A stretch of 64,000 nucleotides of DNA from Marinobacter aromaticivorans (GCF_002806975.1 NZ_NIHD01000002.1:434001-498000), one strand, 5' to 3'. Shown: positions 1 through 10,469, counted from the first letter of the stretch. Notes: generated by a model not told the origin, from the sequence alone. Made by a program: numbers and translations.

Positions 1-2991
1 GAGCTTAGAGAGTGGATAGATGCAACACAAAACTACAAAAAAGCGAGCGACAAGCTTATTGGCGGGACTCAAGCCAATACTATAAAAAACGCTGTCTCAC
101 ATCTCGAAAACTGGGCTAAAAGCGACGAGAACCTGCCGAAGGGGTTTCTGGAAAGCGGCAACAAAAGACCCAAAGGTTATTTCTATCTAACCGAAGAGGG
201 ACTGGGCGATATATGGAAGGGTGCTGATCCATTTCCAAATCACCCGGCGATGTCTGAAATTGTTCAACTTGAAGCGGATTTAAGGCAACTGCCAACAGCT
301 AAGTCCAACATTCTTCAGCATGCACTTGGTTGGATCAATCAACGACTGGAATCGGAAAAACAAAAACGCTCCGAAATGGGCTTTGACGATCTGCTCACAC
401 GGCTGGACGATGCCCTGCATGGCCCCCGTGGCGATCAACTGGCAGCCACCATTCGTCGCCAGTTCCCGGTGGCGCTGATCGACGAATTCCAGGACACAGA
501 TCCGGTGCAATACCGCATCTTCAACCGCATTTACCGGGTTGCAGAGAATCACCCGGATACCTGCCTGCTGATGATCGGCGATCCGAAGCAGGCCATTTAC
601 GGCTTCCGCGGCGCCGACATCTACACCTATCTGGCCGCCCGCACCGGCGCCCGCGACCGCACCTGGACACTGGGCCGCAACTTCCGTTCGTCCAAACCCA
701 TGGTGAAAGCAGTCAACCGGGTATTTGAACATGGCGATCTGAACAGCCCGGAAGGTGCCTTCCTGTTCGGCAAGGGCGATACCTCCCCCCTGCCATTTCA
801 GGGGGTAGAGGCAAATGGCACCAAACGCCTGTGGTCGGTCAACGGCGAGATACAGCCCAGCCTCACCCTATGGTCACTGGAAAGCGATCAGGAAGACAAA
901 AATGGCAATCGCAAGGGACTGGCCAAAGGCACCGCCACAACAGAGGTGGCCGAAACCTGCGCCAGCGAAATCGCCCGACTGCTGACACTTGGCCAGCAGG
1001 GGCAGGCCGGTTTTGCTCTGGAAGAGAACAAAGGCGACCTGGAGCCGGTTGAACCCAAAGACATCGCCATTCTGGTGAATAACCGCAACGAAGCCGCTGC
1101 AGTGCGAGATGCTCTGGGCCAGAGGCGCATCAAGAGCGTGTACCTGTCTGACCGGGATTCAGTACTCACCTCGCAAGAGGCAAAGGAAGTGCTGTGCTGG
1201 CTCAAAGCCTTTGCTGAGCCACGGCAACTGGCCTACGCCCGGGCGGCGCTGGCCACGCCCACTCTCGGCTTGCCCTGGCGCTACCTTGACCAGCTGTTGA
1301 CCGACGAGATGGCGCTGGAGCGGGAGATTGACCGCTTTATGGCTTATCAGAAGCAGTGGCAAAGTCAGGGTGTACTGCCCATGCTGCGCAGCTTCCTGAT
1401 GGACTTCGATGTACCCGGGCGCCTGCTGCAGCGCCCGGAGGGCGAACGCCGGCTGACCGACATTCTGCACATTGCCGAACTCCTGCAACAGGACAGTCTG
1501 CAACTGGACGGCGAACACGCATTGGTGCACCACTACACCCAGATTCTGCGGGCGGCGGACGAAGAAGACGAACACCGCACCCTGCGCCTGGAAAGCGATG
1601 CCGGCCTGGTAAAAGTGATTACCGTGCACAAATCCAAAGGTCTGGAATACCCCCTGGTGTTCCTGCCCTTTGGCACAGCCTTCCGCGCTCAAAACGAAAA
1701 ACAGTCGTTCGTGCGCTATCACGATGACAACGCAAAGCTGATCACCGTGTTTGATCCAACACCGGAAGACGTTGCCCGGGCAGATCAGGAGCGGCTGGGC
1801 GAGGATATCCGCAAACTCTACGTGGCCCTGACCCGCGCCCGTTTTGCCACCTGGGTCGGCGTTGCGGAGATTGATAACTGGCACCTCAGTGGCCTGGGGT
1901 ATCTGCTGGGTGGCGAGCCTGCGGCGCAACACCCGCTCAGTGGCGCGCTGAAGCCTCTGGTTGATGGCTACACCGAGCTATGTGCCCAGCCGCTGCCAGA
2001 AGCGACGGACGCGCGTTACACTGAAAAAGCACTGGCAGCCCTGGGCCCGGCGCTGATTTCAACCCGCGAAGCCCGGGAAGACTGGTGGATTGCCAGTTAC
2101 TCCTCTCTGGAATACACCGGGCTTTCCGGAACCGGCATAGCCTTCACCGGGGAAGTGGAAGACGCCGAAACCCAGAACCTGCTGGAAGAGGGTGCCCACA
2201 ACCCGGAGGACGAAGACGCAGGCATTCCCCTCAGCCTCAGCCTGCACAACTTCCCGAAAGGCGCAGGCCCGGGCACCTTTCTGCACGATCTGCTGGAGTG
2301 GTGCGCACAACAGGGCCTGCAACACATTGTTGATAACCCGGAACAACTGCGTGAGCAGCTCAGCCGCCGTTGCAGCACACGGGGCTGGAGTGACTGGGTC
2401 GATACGCTTGAACACTGGATACTTGCGCTCATCCGCCAGCCACTACCGTTAAGCCGCAACGGTGGTGAAAGCGTCAGTCTGTCGAGCCTTGGCACCCTGC
2501 GCCCGGAACTGGAGTTCTGGTTTGAAAGCCGCAATGTAAGCACTCAAGCCATGGACAAACTGGTTACCCAGCACACCCTCAACGGCGCCGACCGACCGCA
2601 GGTGGATGACAGGCGCTTCAACGGCATGCTGAAAGGCTTTATCGATCTGGTGTTTGAACACAAGGGGCAGTATTACGTGCTGGACTACAAATCCAACTAC
2701 CTTGGCGACAACGACAGCGCCTACACAGATCAGGCCATGGGCGAGGCGATTCTGGAGAAGCGCTACGACCTGCAATACGTTCTCTACCTGCTGGCCCTGC
2801 ACCGTTTGCTGAAAGCCCGCCTGCCGGATTACGACTACGATCAACGCATAGGCGGCGCGGTGTATCTGTTTTTGCGCGGCGTGAACGCGCCGGGGGCAGG
2901 TGCGTTTACCGACAAGCCACCCAGAGAGTTGATTGAACAACTGGATGCCATGTTCGACGGCAAGGCAGTCCCCGGGGAGGTGGCGGCATGA
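1..2991 (+). CDS. recB: RecBCD enzyme subunit RecB (5' end outside window)
   Basis: RecB is the 3'-5' helicase and nuclease subunit of RecBCD, which processes double-strand breaks and degrades foreign linear DNA. The frame is open from base 1, so about 996 C-terminal residues are visible. The N-terminal Walker A region, roughly 230 residues in the family, lies upstream of the window. Visible landmarks are the Walker B-type motif DEFQDTDP (bases 481-504), the UvrD-family motif HKSKGLEYP (about 1627-1653), and the C-terminal nuclease with an Asp at 2644 and the DYK triad at 2683-2691. The stop overlaps the recD start by ATGA, so the two are translationally coupled, and recC is expected just upstream. 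The first 350 or so bases look AT-richer than the rest and encode a Lys/Asn-rich stretch, which may be a variable linker or a recombinant segment. Confidence 0.95.
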   Translation, partial: ELREWIDATQNYKKASDKLIGGTQANTIKNAVSHLENWAKSDENLPKGFLESGNKRPKGYFYLTEEGLGDIWKGADPFPNHPAMSEIVQLEADLRQLPTAKSNILQHALGWINQRLESEKQKRSEMGFDDLLTRLDDALHGPRGDQLAATIRRQFPVALIDEFQDTDPVQYRIFNRIYRVAENHPDTCLLMIGDPKQAIYGFRGADIYTYLAARTGARDRTWTLGRNFRSSKPMVKAVNRVFEHGDLNSPEGAFLFGKGDTSPLPFQGVEANGTKRLWSVNGEIQPSLTLWSLESDQEDKNGNRKGLAKGTATTEVAETCASEIARLLTLGQQGQAGFALEENKGDLEPVEPKDIAILVNNRNEAAAVRDALGQRRIKSVYLSDRDSVLTSQEAKEVLCWLKAFAEPRQLAYARAALATPTLGLPWRYLDQLLTDEMALEREIDRFMAYQKQWQSQGVLPMLRSFLMDFDVPGRLLQRPEGERRLTDILHIAELLQQDSLQLDGEHALVHHYTQILRAADEEDEHRTLRLESDAGLVKVITVHKSKGLEYPLVFLPFGTAFRAQNEKQSFVRYHDDNAKLITVFDPTPEDVARADQERLGEDIRKLYVALTRARFATWVGVAEIDNWHLSGLGYLLGGEPAAQHPLSGALKPLVDGYTELCAQPLPEATDARYTEKALAALGPALISTREAREDWWIASYSSLEYTGLSGTGIAFTGEVEDAETQNLLEEGAHNPEDEDAGIPLSLSLHNFPKGAGPGTFLHDLLEWCAQQGLQHIVDNPEQLREQLSRRCSTRGWSDWVDTLEHWILALIRQPLPLSRNGGESVSLSSLGTLRPELEFWFESRNVSTQAMDKLVTQHTLNGADRPQVDDRRFNGMLKGFIDLVFEHKGQYYVLDYKSNYLGDNDSAYTDQAMGEAILEKRYDLQYVLYLLALHRLLKARLPDYDYDQRIGGAVYLFLRGVNAPGAGAFTDKPPRELIEQLDAMFDGKAVPGEVAA

Positions 2992-5354
2992 GCAAAAAAC
3001 CTAATACCGACAACCAGTTTGCCTTTGATCTGAAAACCCCTGGTGAGGCAGGCAAGGCTGCTGATATTGATAATGCCGTCGATATGGATAGTGCCGTTGA
3101 TATGGACAAGACACCTTCAACATCGTCCGGCCCGGACATCAGCCTTGCTTTGGATCAGACCGAAAGTGTTCTGACGCTGCTGGATAGCTGGCAACAAGCC
3201 GGCTGGATTCGCCCGTTGGATGTACGCTTTGCGCGGCTGATTCAGGATCTTTCAGAAGAGCAGGGCGAAGCGCCGCAACCTCTGGTTTTGCTACTCGCTG
3301 CACTGACATCCCATCAGGTGGGTAGGGGCCATGTGTGCGTGGATCTGGCAACCCTGTTGGCGGACGCGGACAACACCTTATCACTGCCGCCGGAGGAGCC
3401 CATCGGTGCTCTCTCCACACAAACCAGAGGTATTCTGCCGGGCTCACCGGCGGAGCAGGACATCACCAAAGACAGCCTCAATAGCCCGGGAGAACTCCTG
3501 GCTCAGGTTTCCACACAGCAATGCCAGGACGCTCTGGAATGGACTTTGGCGGTAAGTGATGGCTCACACACTACGCCACTGGTATTGGTTGGCACCCGGC
3601 TTTACCTGCGCCGGTTCTGGCGTTACGAACAACAAATTGCCGCCGGTATTCTGCAGCGTCTGGCACAGCCGTCCACCCTGGCTGACCCGTCTTCAATCGC
3701 GGCCTCAACACTCAGCAAGTCTCTGAACGTACTGTTCAAACCACAGGCTACTGCAGGCTCTCCGGTGGACTATCAAAAGCTCGCCTGTGCCCTGGCCGCC
3801 CGCAGCCGTTTCGCCGTGATTACCGGTGGCCCGGGCACCGGCAAAACCACCACTGTGGTGAATCTGCTGGCCGCCCTGCAGTCCGTCGCGGGTGAATCCG
3901 CAGAGCGCGATGGACGCAAATACCGTATTCGCCTGGCAGCCCCCACAGGCAAAGCCGCAGCCCGGCTGAACGAATCCATCGGCGGTGCCGTCAGCCGCCT
4001 GCCACTGGCGCAGTTACCGGGACAGGTGTCTCTGGCGGACATTCCCACCAAAGTCACCACCCTGCACAGGCTTCTGGGCAGCCGCCCGGATACCCGCAAA
4101 TTCCGCCATAATCGCGACAACCCGCTGCTGGTGGATATTCTGGTGATCGACGAAGCGTCCATGGTGGATCTGGACCTGATGGCGTCGGTGTTTGACGCCC
4201 TGCCCGCCAACGCCCAACTGATTCTGCTGGGCGACAAAGACCAGTTGGCCTCTGTAGATGCCGGTGCCGTGCTGGGTGAACTCTGCCAGCGCGCGCCAGA
4301 AGGGCATTACCTGCCAGAGACTGTGCAGTGGCTGAAAGCTATTACCGGCACCGACATCCCGGAAAACCTGCAAAACCCCGAAGGCCAGCCGCTGGACCAG
4401 GCGGTGGCCATGTTGCGCAAAAGCTACCGCTTTGCCGAAGGCAGTGGCATTCGCCAACTGGCCGAAGCGGTCAACACCAACACCCTGAGTGACAGCATGC
4501 TTCAGCAGGCCCGCAGCGCCGGGTTTGAGGATGTGGTGTGGCTGAATGGCCGTACCAGCAAACCCTCGCTGGAAGACACCCAGGCGTTGATCTGCCACCA
4601 TGCGGTCAGTGGCAGCCCGGACGCATTCCGGAATAATGGAGAAGGGCGAAGGGATAACAAAGGCAAGCCTCTCCCACCACCGGTCGGCTACCGCCACTAC
4701 CTATCGCTGATGCAGAGCCACAACCTGGACGCTAACAGCACCACAGAGCAGTGGAACGAACTGGCAAGATCCGTACTGGAGGCCTTCAGTGATTTTCAGG
4801 TGCTCTGCGCCCTGCGCCGCGGCCCCTGGGGTGTAGAAGGCCTGAACGAACTCATCGCTCACCACCTGCTCAAGCAAAAGCTCATTCCCCGGGCCGAAGG
4901 CTGGTACGCCGGGCGCCCGGTGCTGATTACCGGCAACGATTACAATCTGGGCCTGATGAACGGCGATGTGGGCATTACCTTCAATCTGTCTCCGGGTGCT
5001 GACGCACACGCCAACGGCATACAACCGAACCCCCTATTGCGCGTGGCCTTTCCCAGCAGCGATGGCAGTGGCGACATCCGCTGGATATCCCCCAGCCGAC
5101 TGCAACAACTGGAAACCGTGTACGCCATGACGGTGCATAAATCCCAGGGCTCGGAGTTCAATCACACCTGCCTGGTGCTGCCAGACCGCCTCAGCCCGGT
5201 GCTCACGCGGGAGCTTGTGTATACCGGCATCACTCGTGCAAAGAACTGGTTCAGCCTGATAACCGGCGACGCCAGCGTGTTCTCGGAAAGTGTTGGGCAG
5301 CGGGTGGTTCGTGCTTCGGGGTTGGCTTCGGAGGCTCGCTTGCACCAAACCTGA
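2988..5354 (+). CDS. recD: RecBCD enzyme subunit RecD
   Basis: RecD is the 5'-3' superfamily 1 helicase motor of RecBCD. The 788-residue product carries Walker A GGPGTGKTTT near residue 280, a Walker B-like DEASMVD near 388, and the late helicase motif TVHKSQGSEF near 715. It is longer than E. coli RecD (608 residues). The extra length includes a low-complexity N-terminal extension with a short Asp-rich repeat and a Gly/Lys/Pro-rich insertion near residue 550. Its ATG overlaps the recB stop (ATGA). The convergent ABC exporter gene begins 18 bases after the stop, with no obvious intrinsic terminator between them. Confidence 0.95.
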   Translation: MSKKPNTDNQFAFDLKTPGEAGKAADIDNAVDMDSAVDMDKTPSTSSGPDISLALDQTESVLTLLDSWQQAGWIRPLDVRFARLIQDLSEEQGEAPQPLVLLLAALTSHQVGRGHVCVDLATLLADADNTLSLPPEEPIGALSTQTRGILPGSPAEQDITKDSLNSPGELLAQVSTQQCQDALEWTLAVSDGSHTTPLVLVGTRLYLRRFWRYEQQIAAGILQRLAQPSTLADPSSIAASTLSKSLNVLFKPQATAGSPVDYQKLACALAARSRFAVITGGPGTGKTTTVVNLLAALQSVAGESAERDGRKYRIRLAAPTGKAAARLNESIGGAVSRLPLAQLPGQVSLADIPTKVTTLHRLLGSRPDTRKFRHNRDNPLLVDILVIDEASMVDLDLMASVFDALPANAQLILLGDKDQLASVDAGAVLGELCQRAPEGHYLPETVQWLKAITGTDIPENLQNPEGQPLDQAVAMLRKSYRFAEGSGIRQLAEAVNTNTLSDSMLQQARSAGFEDVVWLNGRTSKPSLEDTQALICHHAVSGSPDAFRNNGEGRRDNKGKPLPPPVGYRHYLSLMQSHNLDANSTTEQWNELARSVLEAFSDFQVLCALRRGPWGVEGLNELIAHHLLKQKLIPRAEGWYAGRPVLITGNDYNLGLMNGDVGITFNLSPGADAHANGIQPNPLLRVAFPSSDGSGDIRWISPSRLQQLETVYAMTVHKSQGSEFNHTCLVLPDRLSPVLTRELVYTGITRAKNWFSLITGDASVFSESVGQRVVRASGLASEARLHQT
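3063..3110 (+). repeat. 18-bp tandem repeat inside recD
   Basis: Two imperfect 18-base units (3063-3080 and 3081-3098) and a partial third (3099-3110) encode the acidic repeat DIDNAV-DMDSAV-DMDK in the N-terminal extension of RecD. Copy-number change would stay in frame. It lies in a region not expected to be part of the helicase core. Confidence 0.75.
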
Positions 5355-5372
5355 TCCCAGGGAAAGTCAGCC

Positions 5373-7178
5373 TCACTCGGGACTATCATCCTCACTATGC
5401 TGTTGCTGCAGCCACAATCTGGCGTAATAACCGTTCTGCGCCAGCAACTCACTGTGGCTGCCGCTTTCCACAATCCTGCCCTGATCCATCACAAGAATGG
5501 TATCGGCATCACGCACTGTGGATAAGCGGTGGGCAATCACCAAGGTGGTGCGCTGGCGGCTGACTTCGTTCAGGGCTTCCAGTATCGCCTGTTCCGAAAT
5601 AGAGTCCAGCGACGAGGTAGCTTCATCAAGGATCAGCAACGGCGGGTTTTTCAGCAGCACCCGGGCAATGGCAACCCGCTGCTTCTCACCGCCGGAAAGC
5701 TTCAGCCCACGCTCGCCCACTTTCGTCTCGTAACCTTCCGGCAGGCTGCGAATGAAATCATCCAGATGCGCCTGTTTCGCAGCGTGATGAACCTCGGCTT
5801 CGGTGGCCTCCGGGCGTCCGTAGGCCAGATTGCGGTACAGGGTGTCGTTGAACAGCACCGTGTCTTGCGGCACCACGCCAATGGCGGCGCGCAGGCTGTC
5901 CTGTGTAACGTCCCGAATGTCCTGGCCATCAATGGTGATACAGCCTTTGTCCACGTCAAAAAACCGGAACAGCAGGCGGGCGAGGGTGGATTTACCGGCA
6001 CCACTGGCCCCCACCACGGCCACGGTGTGGCCGGCGGGTATGGAAAAACTGACGTTTTGCAGAATGGGACGGTCCTTGCGGTAGGCAAAATGGACGTTGT
6101 GGAAGCCAACCTCCCCCTTATCCACGGCCAATACCCGCGCGTCAGGTGCATCGTCAATCGCCGGTTTTTCCCCCAGCAAACCGAACAAGCGCTCCACGTT
6201 CACCAGAGCCTGGCGGATTTCCCGGTATACAAAACCCAGGGCATTCAACGGAATGAACAGTTGCAGCAGGTAGGCGTTGATCATGGTGAAGTCACCCAGG
6301 GTAATCTCGCCACTGGCCACCTCGCGAACCGCCAGAGCCATAATGGTGATCATGGCGAGGCCGATGATCAGCGCCTGGCCGGAGTTCAGGGCAGCCAGAG
6401 ACAAACGGTTCTTCAGGCGTGCCTGTTCCCAGTCTTTGAGATCCCGGTCGTACACATTGGCTTCAAAGGTTTCGTTATTGAAGTATTTCACCGTTTCGTA
6501 GTTCAGCAGACTGTCCATGGCGCGGGAATTGGACTGGTTGTCCCGGGCATTGGCCTCGCGCACAAACTTTGTTCGCCATTCGGTGACCACAATGGAAAAA
6601 ACAACATACACCACCACAGCAATCAGGATGGCAAACACGTAACTGGCATTGAACGCCACCAGTAAGATGCCCGCCACCATCAGTATTTCCAGCAGGGTGG
6701 GCACAATGTTGAACAGGGTAAAGCGCAGCAGAAAGCTGATGCCCGTGGTGCCCCGCTCAATATCCCGGGCCAGGCCTCCGGTTTTGCGATCAAGATGAAA
6801 CGCCAGTTCCCGGTTATGGAGGTGGCGGAATACCCGCAACGACACCCGCCGCATGGCACGCTCGGCCACCCGCGCAAACACTGCGTCCCGCAGCTCGCTG
6901 AACAGGGTGCTGCCAAAGCGCAGAGCACCGTAGGCAACCACCAGCATCACCGGAATCCAGAGCAGCAGCTCACCGCTTTGCCGGCCCTGATCCAGGTAGT
7001 CCACAATGTATTTCAACGCCACGGGTGTTGCGACTGTGGCCAGTTTGGCCAGTATCAGAAAAACCACGGACAAGATCACACGGCCACGGAACTCCGCAAG
7101 ATAGGGCCAGAGCCCCGATATGATTTTCCAGTCCGGTTTGTGGCTGGCAGAGTACTCACTATCAGCGTAGGCGCGCAC
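5373..7178 (-). CDS. ABC exporter, ATM1/heavy-metal type, fused permease and ATPase
   Basis: This is a half-size ABC exporter of 601 residues. An N-terminal six-helix transmembrane domain (about residues 25-310) is followed by a nucleotide-binding domain with Walker A GASGAGKST, signature LSGGEKQR and Walker B LLILDEATSS. The membrane-domain sequence resembles the ATM1/ABCB7 group, which exports glutathione- or sulfur-containing species or metals; the substrate here is inferred only from family. The start is GTG at 7176-7178 with the Shine-Dalgarno-like AAAGGA about 6 bases upstream. It is divergent from another ABC exporter at 7321 and convergent with recD. Confidence 0.88.
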   Translation of the reverse strand: MRAYADSEYSASHKPDWKIISGLWPYLAEFRGRVILSVVFLILAKLATVATPVALKYIVDYLDQGRQSGELLLWIPVMLVVAYGALRFGSTLFSELRDAVFARVAERAMRRVSLRVFRHLHNRELAFHLDRKTGGLARDIERGTTGISFLLRFTLFNIVPTLLEILMVAGILLVAFNASYVFAILIAVVVYVVFSIVVTEWRTKFVREANARDNQSNSRAMDSLLNYETVKYFNNETFEANVYDRDLKDWEQARLKNRLSLAALNSGQALIIGLAMITIMALAVREVASGEITLGDFTMINAYLLQLFIPLNALGFVYREIRQALVNVERLFGLLGEKPAIDDAPDARVLAVDKGEVGFHNVHFAYRKDRPILQNVSFSIPAGHTVAVVGASGAGKSTLARLLFRFFDVDKGCITIDGQDIRDVTQDSLRAAIGVVPQDTVLFNDTLYRNLAYGRPEATEAEVHHAAKQAHLDDFIRSLPEGYETKVGERGLKLSGGEKQRVAIARVLLKNPPLLILDEATSSLDSISEQAILEALNEVSRQRTTLVIAHRLSTVRDADTILVMDQGRIVESGSHSELLAQNGYYARLWLQQQHSEDDSPE

Positions 7179-7320
7179 GGCGTTTCCTTTGTTATTGCAG
7201 CAGTTGTTGCAGCGTCGTTTTCATGAACTGGCGTTTGTCGCTTTCCTTTAGTAAAGAAAACAAGCGTATGATCAGGTTACACAGTTTAGCCAGCTCGGCA
7301 CTTATTTAAGGAGGCATTCC

Positions 7321-9078
7321 ATTAACACGCGTCACCGCCAGGCTCTGAAACTGGTTATCGGATTTATACGCCCTTATCGAAAGGCCGTAGCAGGCGCTCT
7401 GGTGGCCTTGATTATTACTGCCGGGATTACCCTGGGGTTGGGCCAGGGCCTGCGCGTTCTTGTGGACCACGGCCTTGCAACACAGTCTCCGGCCAATCTT
7501 GCCCGCGCAATCGGCCTGTTTTTCATTCTGGTGCTGGGGCTGGCGTTTGGTTCTTTCGCGCGCTTCTACCTGGTGTCCTGGATTGGCGAACGGGTTGTGG
7601 CCGATATTCGCAAACAGGTATTCAATCATCTGATCGACCTGCACCCGGGTTTTTTCGAGCAGAACCGCGCTCTGGAAATCCAGTCCCGTTTCACCGCCGA
7701 TACCACCGTGCTGCAATCGGTGATCGGCTCAACCGTGTCCATTGCGTTGCGCAACGCGCTGATGCTGGTGGGCGGCTTGCTACTGTTGTTCATCACCAAT
7801 GCCAAACTGGCCGGCATCATCCTGCTGGGCTTTCCTCTGGTGATTGCACCCATCCTGTTTTTTGGTCGCCAGGTACGCCAGTTGTCGCGGCTGAGCCAGG
7901 ACAGGGTAGCGGATGTGGGCAGTTACGTGGGTGAAAACCTTACCCAGATCAAAACTGTACAGGCCTTCAACCATCAATGCCACGACCGGCGCTTTTTTGC
8001 GGACGTTTCCGAGCGGGCCTTTGACATTGCCCGTGCCCGCATAAAACAGCGCGCCTGGCTGACCACCCTGGCGATTTCTCTGGTAATGGGCGCGGTAGGC
8101 GTTGTGATCTGGATTGGCGGGCTTGATGTTATCCATGGCCATATTACCCCCGGCGAGCTGGCGGCGTTTGTATTCTACAGTTTGCTGGTGGGCGTGGCCG
8201 CAGGGGCCATCAGTGAGGTAATCGGGGAACTGCAGCGGGCGGCCGGTTCTGCCGCCCGGCTGTTTGAGTTGCTGCAGACAAAACCGGCGTTTACACGCCC
8301 GGCAGATCAGGGCGCCGGTTTTCCGGGCCCGGTAGCGGGTGAGATTGCCATCGAAAATCTCAGTTTCAGCTATCCTGGCCGCAGTGAACACCCGGCACTG
8401 GTGGATATCAGCCTGCATGTTCGTGCCGGTGAAACCCTGGCTCTCGTTGGGCCATCCGGCGCAGGTAAATCCACCTTGTTTGACCTGTTGCTGCATTTCT
8501 ATCAACCCGACAGCGGCTCCATCCATATTGACGGCACGGATACTGCGTCTTTGCCCCTGGACACACTGCGCAGCTGCTTTGCACTGGTGCCCCAGAACCC
8601 GGCATTGTTCCACGGCACAGTGGCAGACAACATTCGCTATGCCCGCCCTGACGCCAGTCAGGCCGATGTGGAAAAAGCCGCCCGCATCGCTCACGCCCAC
8701 GAATTCATCGAACAACTTCCACACGGGTATCTTACACTTCTGGGTGATGCTGGCCTGGGGCTTTCTGGAGGCCAGAAGCAAAGGCTTGCGATTGCCCGGG
8801 CCCTGCTGGCCGATGCGCCGATCCTGTTGCTGGATGAAGCCACCAGCGCCCTGGATGCAGAAAGTGAGAACCTCATCCAGCATGCAATGCCGGCGCTTAC
8901 CTCGGGCAGGACGACCCTGGTGATTGCCCACCGGCTCGCCACTGTTCGCGATGCAGATCGCATTGCTGTTCTGGATCAGGGCCGGCTTCTGGCAGTTGGC
9001 AGTCATCAGGAGCTGATTCAGGAAAACGAGCTGTACCGGCGTCTGGCCGCGCTGCAATTTCGGGAGCAACCTGCGTGA
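7321..9078 (+). CDS. ABC exporter (MsbA-like half transporter), apparent ATT start
   Basis: This 585-residue half transporter has six predicted membrane helices and then an ATPase domain with Walker A GPSGAGKST, signature LSGGQKQRLAIA and Walker B ILLLDEATSA. It belongs to the lipid/drug exporter superfamily and its substrate is unknown. The start is unusual. The conserved N-terminal sequence (NTRHRQALKLVIGFIRPYR) lies upstream of the first GTG at 7402, and between the in-frame stop at 7252 and that region there is no ATG, GTG or TTG. A strong Shine-Dalgarno AAGGAGG (7308-7314) sits 6 bases before an ATT codon at 7321. I therefore place the start at ATT; GTG 7402 would remove part of the first helix. 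Confidence 0.87.
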   Translation: MNTRHRQALKLVIGFIRPYRKAVAGALVALIITAGITLGLGQGLRVLVDHGLATQSPANLARAIGLFFILVLGLAFGSFARFYLVSWIGERVVADIRKQVFNHLIDLHPGFFEQNRALEIQSRFTADTTVLQSVIGSTVSIALRNALMLVGGLLLLFITNAKLAGIILLGFPLVIAPILFFGRQVRQLSRLSQDRVADVGSYVGENLTQIKTVQAFNHQCHDRRFFADVSERAFDIARARIKQRAWLTTLAISLVMGAVGVVIWIGGLDVIHGHITPGELAAFVFYSLLVGVAAGAISEVIGELQRAAGSAARLFELLQTKPAFTRPADQGAGFPGPVAGEIAIENLSFSYPGRSEHPALVDISLHVRAGETLALVGPSGAGKSTLFDLLLHFYQPDSGSIHIDGTDTASLPLDTLRSCFALVPQNPALFHGTVADNIRYARPDASQADVEKAARIAHAHEFIEQLPHGYLTLLGDAGLGLSGGQKQRLAIARALLADAPILLLDEATSALDAESENLIQHAMPALTSGRTTLVIAHRLATVRDADRIAVLDQGRLLAVGSHQELIQENELYRRLAALQFREQPA

Positions 9079-9168
9079 TTTCCAACACCGGCAATTTGTG
9101 TCAGGCCCTGGTACTCCCTACACTGTTCAGTGATACTGATAAATCAGAGACACAGGGAGAATGGCAAA

Positions 9169-10446
9169 GTGAGCAATAAAGAATTGCAGGCACTCAAAGA
9201 ACGCTATGTTGCGGCGGGTGTGGCGAGCCCTAATGAGCAGTTTGCCGACCACGCAACCAATGCAGAACTGTGGGACGCTGACGGCAAACGCATGATCGAT
9301 TTTGCCGGTGGTATTGGTGTTCTGAACATTGGTCACCGGCATCCGAAAGTGGTTGCGGCGATAAAAGCCCAACTCGATAAACTCATGCACACCTGCCAAA
9401 CGGTTATGCCCTATGAGGGCTACGTACGCCTGGCGCAGAAGCTGAGCGAAGTAACGCCGGTTAAAGGCCACGCCAAAGTGATGCTGGCCAACTCTGGCGC
9501 AGAAGCGCTGGAAAACGCCATCAAGATTGCCCGTGCTGCCACTGGCCGGACCAATGTAATCTGCTTTGACGGCGCCTTCCACGGTCGTACCTTCATGACC
9601 ATGGCGATGAATGGCAAGGCGGCACCCTACCAGACAGATTTCGGCCCCATGCCAGGAACTGTCTACCGTGCGCCTTACCCCGTGCCTTATCACGGGGTAA
9701 GCGAAGATGAAGCCCTTCGTGGCCTGATGATGACCATGAAAGCAGATTCACCTGCGAAGGATACGGCTGCCATTGTTCTTGAGCCGGTACTGGGTGAGGG
9801 CGGTTTCTATGCAGCATCCACGAGTTTTCTGAAAAAGCTCCGCGAGATATGTGATGAAAATGGCATCCTGTTGATTGCCGATGAAGTCCAAAGCGGCTTC
9901 GGTCGTACGGGCAAGATGTTTGCCATTGAGCACAGCGGCGTTGAGCCTGACATCATCACCATGGCCAAGAGCATGGCCGACGGCATGCCGATCTCGGCAA
10001 TTGTCGGAACCGACAAGCACATGGACGCTTCAGGCCCGAACTCATTGGGTGGTACCTATACCGGTAACCCCGCCGCTTGCGCTGCGGCACTGGCGGTGTT
10101 CGATGTGTTCAAAGAGGAGGACGTTCTGGGCCAGAGTCAGCGCCTCGGTGAGAAGCTGAAACATTGCTTTACCCAGTGGCAGGAGCAGTTCACTCATGTG
10201 GACAACGTTCGCTGTCTCGGTTCAATGGCCGCGTTCGAGTTTGTCGAAAGTAAGGAGAGTCGCAAACCCATGCCAGAACTGGCAGCAGCGGTTACCAGGA
10301 AGGCCAAAGAAAAAGGTCTGATCCTTCTTAGCTGTGGCTTGTACGCCAACAGTCTGCGCTTCCTGATGCCGGTAACTATTGAGGACGAAATCCTTGAAGA
10401 GGGCCTGGCAATTGTAGAAGAGAGTCTGAAGGAAGCTGGCGCCTGA
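9169..10446 (+). CDS. gabT: 4-aminobutyrate aminotransferase
   Basis: GabT is a class III PLP-dependent aminotransferase that converts GABA and 2-oxoglutarate to succinate semialdehyde and glutamate. The 425-residue product closely follows E. coli GabT (426). It has FAGGIGVLN near the N-terminus, the [11 protein letters not shown] cofactor-binding segment, and the Schiff-base lysine in TMAKSMADG. The start is GTG 9169 with AGGGAG at 9154-9159; the longer frame from 9130 has no such support. No gabD is adjacent. A strong terminator follows the gene. Confidence 0.93.
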   Translation: MSNKELQALKERYVAAGVASPNEQFADHATNAELWDADGKRMIDFAGGIGVLNIGHRHPKVVAAIKAQLDKLMHTCQTVMPYEGYVRLAQKLSEVTPVKGHAKVMLANSGAEALENAIKIARAATGRTNVICFDGAFHGRTFMTMAMNGKAAPYQTDFGPMPGTVYRAPYPVPYHGVSEDEALRGLMMTMKADSPAKDTAAIVLEPVLGEGGFYAASTSFLKKLREICDENGILLIADEVQSGFGRTGKMFAIEHSGVEPDIITMAKSMADGMPISAIVGTDKHMDASGPNSLGGTYTGNPAACAAALAVFDVFKEEDVLGQSQRLGEKLKHCFTQWQEQFTHVDNVRCLGSMAAFEFVESKESRKPMPELAAAVTRKAKEKGLILLSCGLYANSLRFLMPVTIEDEILEEGLAIVEESLKEAGA

Positions 10447-10469
10447 TATCCGGGTTCCTGTAGCCTGTA

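Noticed and set aside
5529..6665. 378-residue plus-strand frame
   Set aside because: Antisense to the ATM1-like ABC exporter, which has full motifs.
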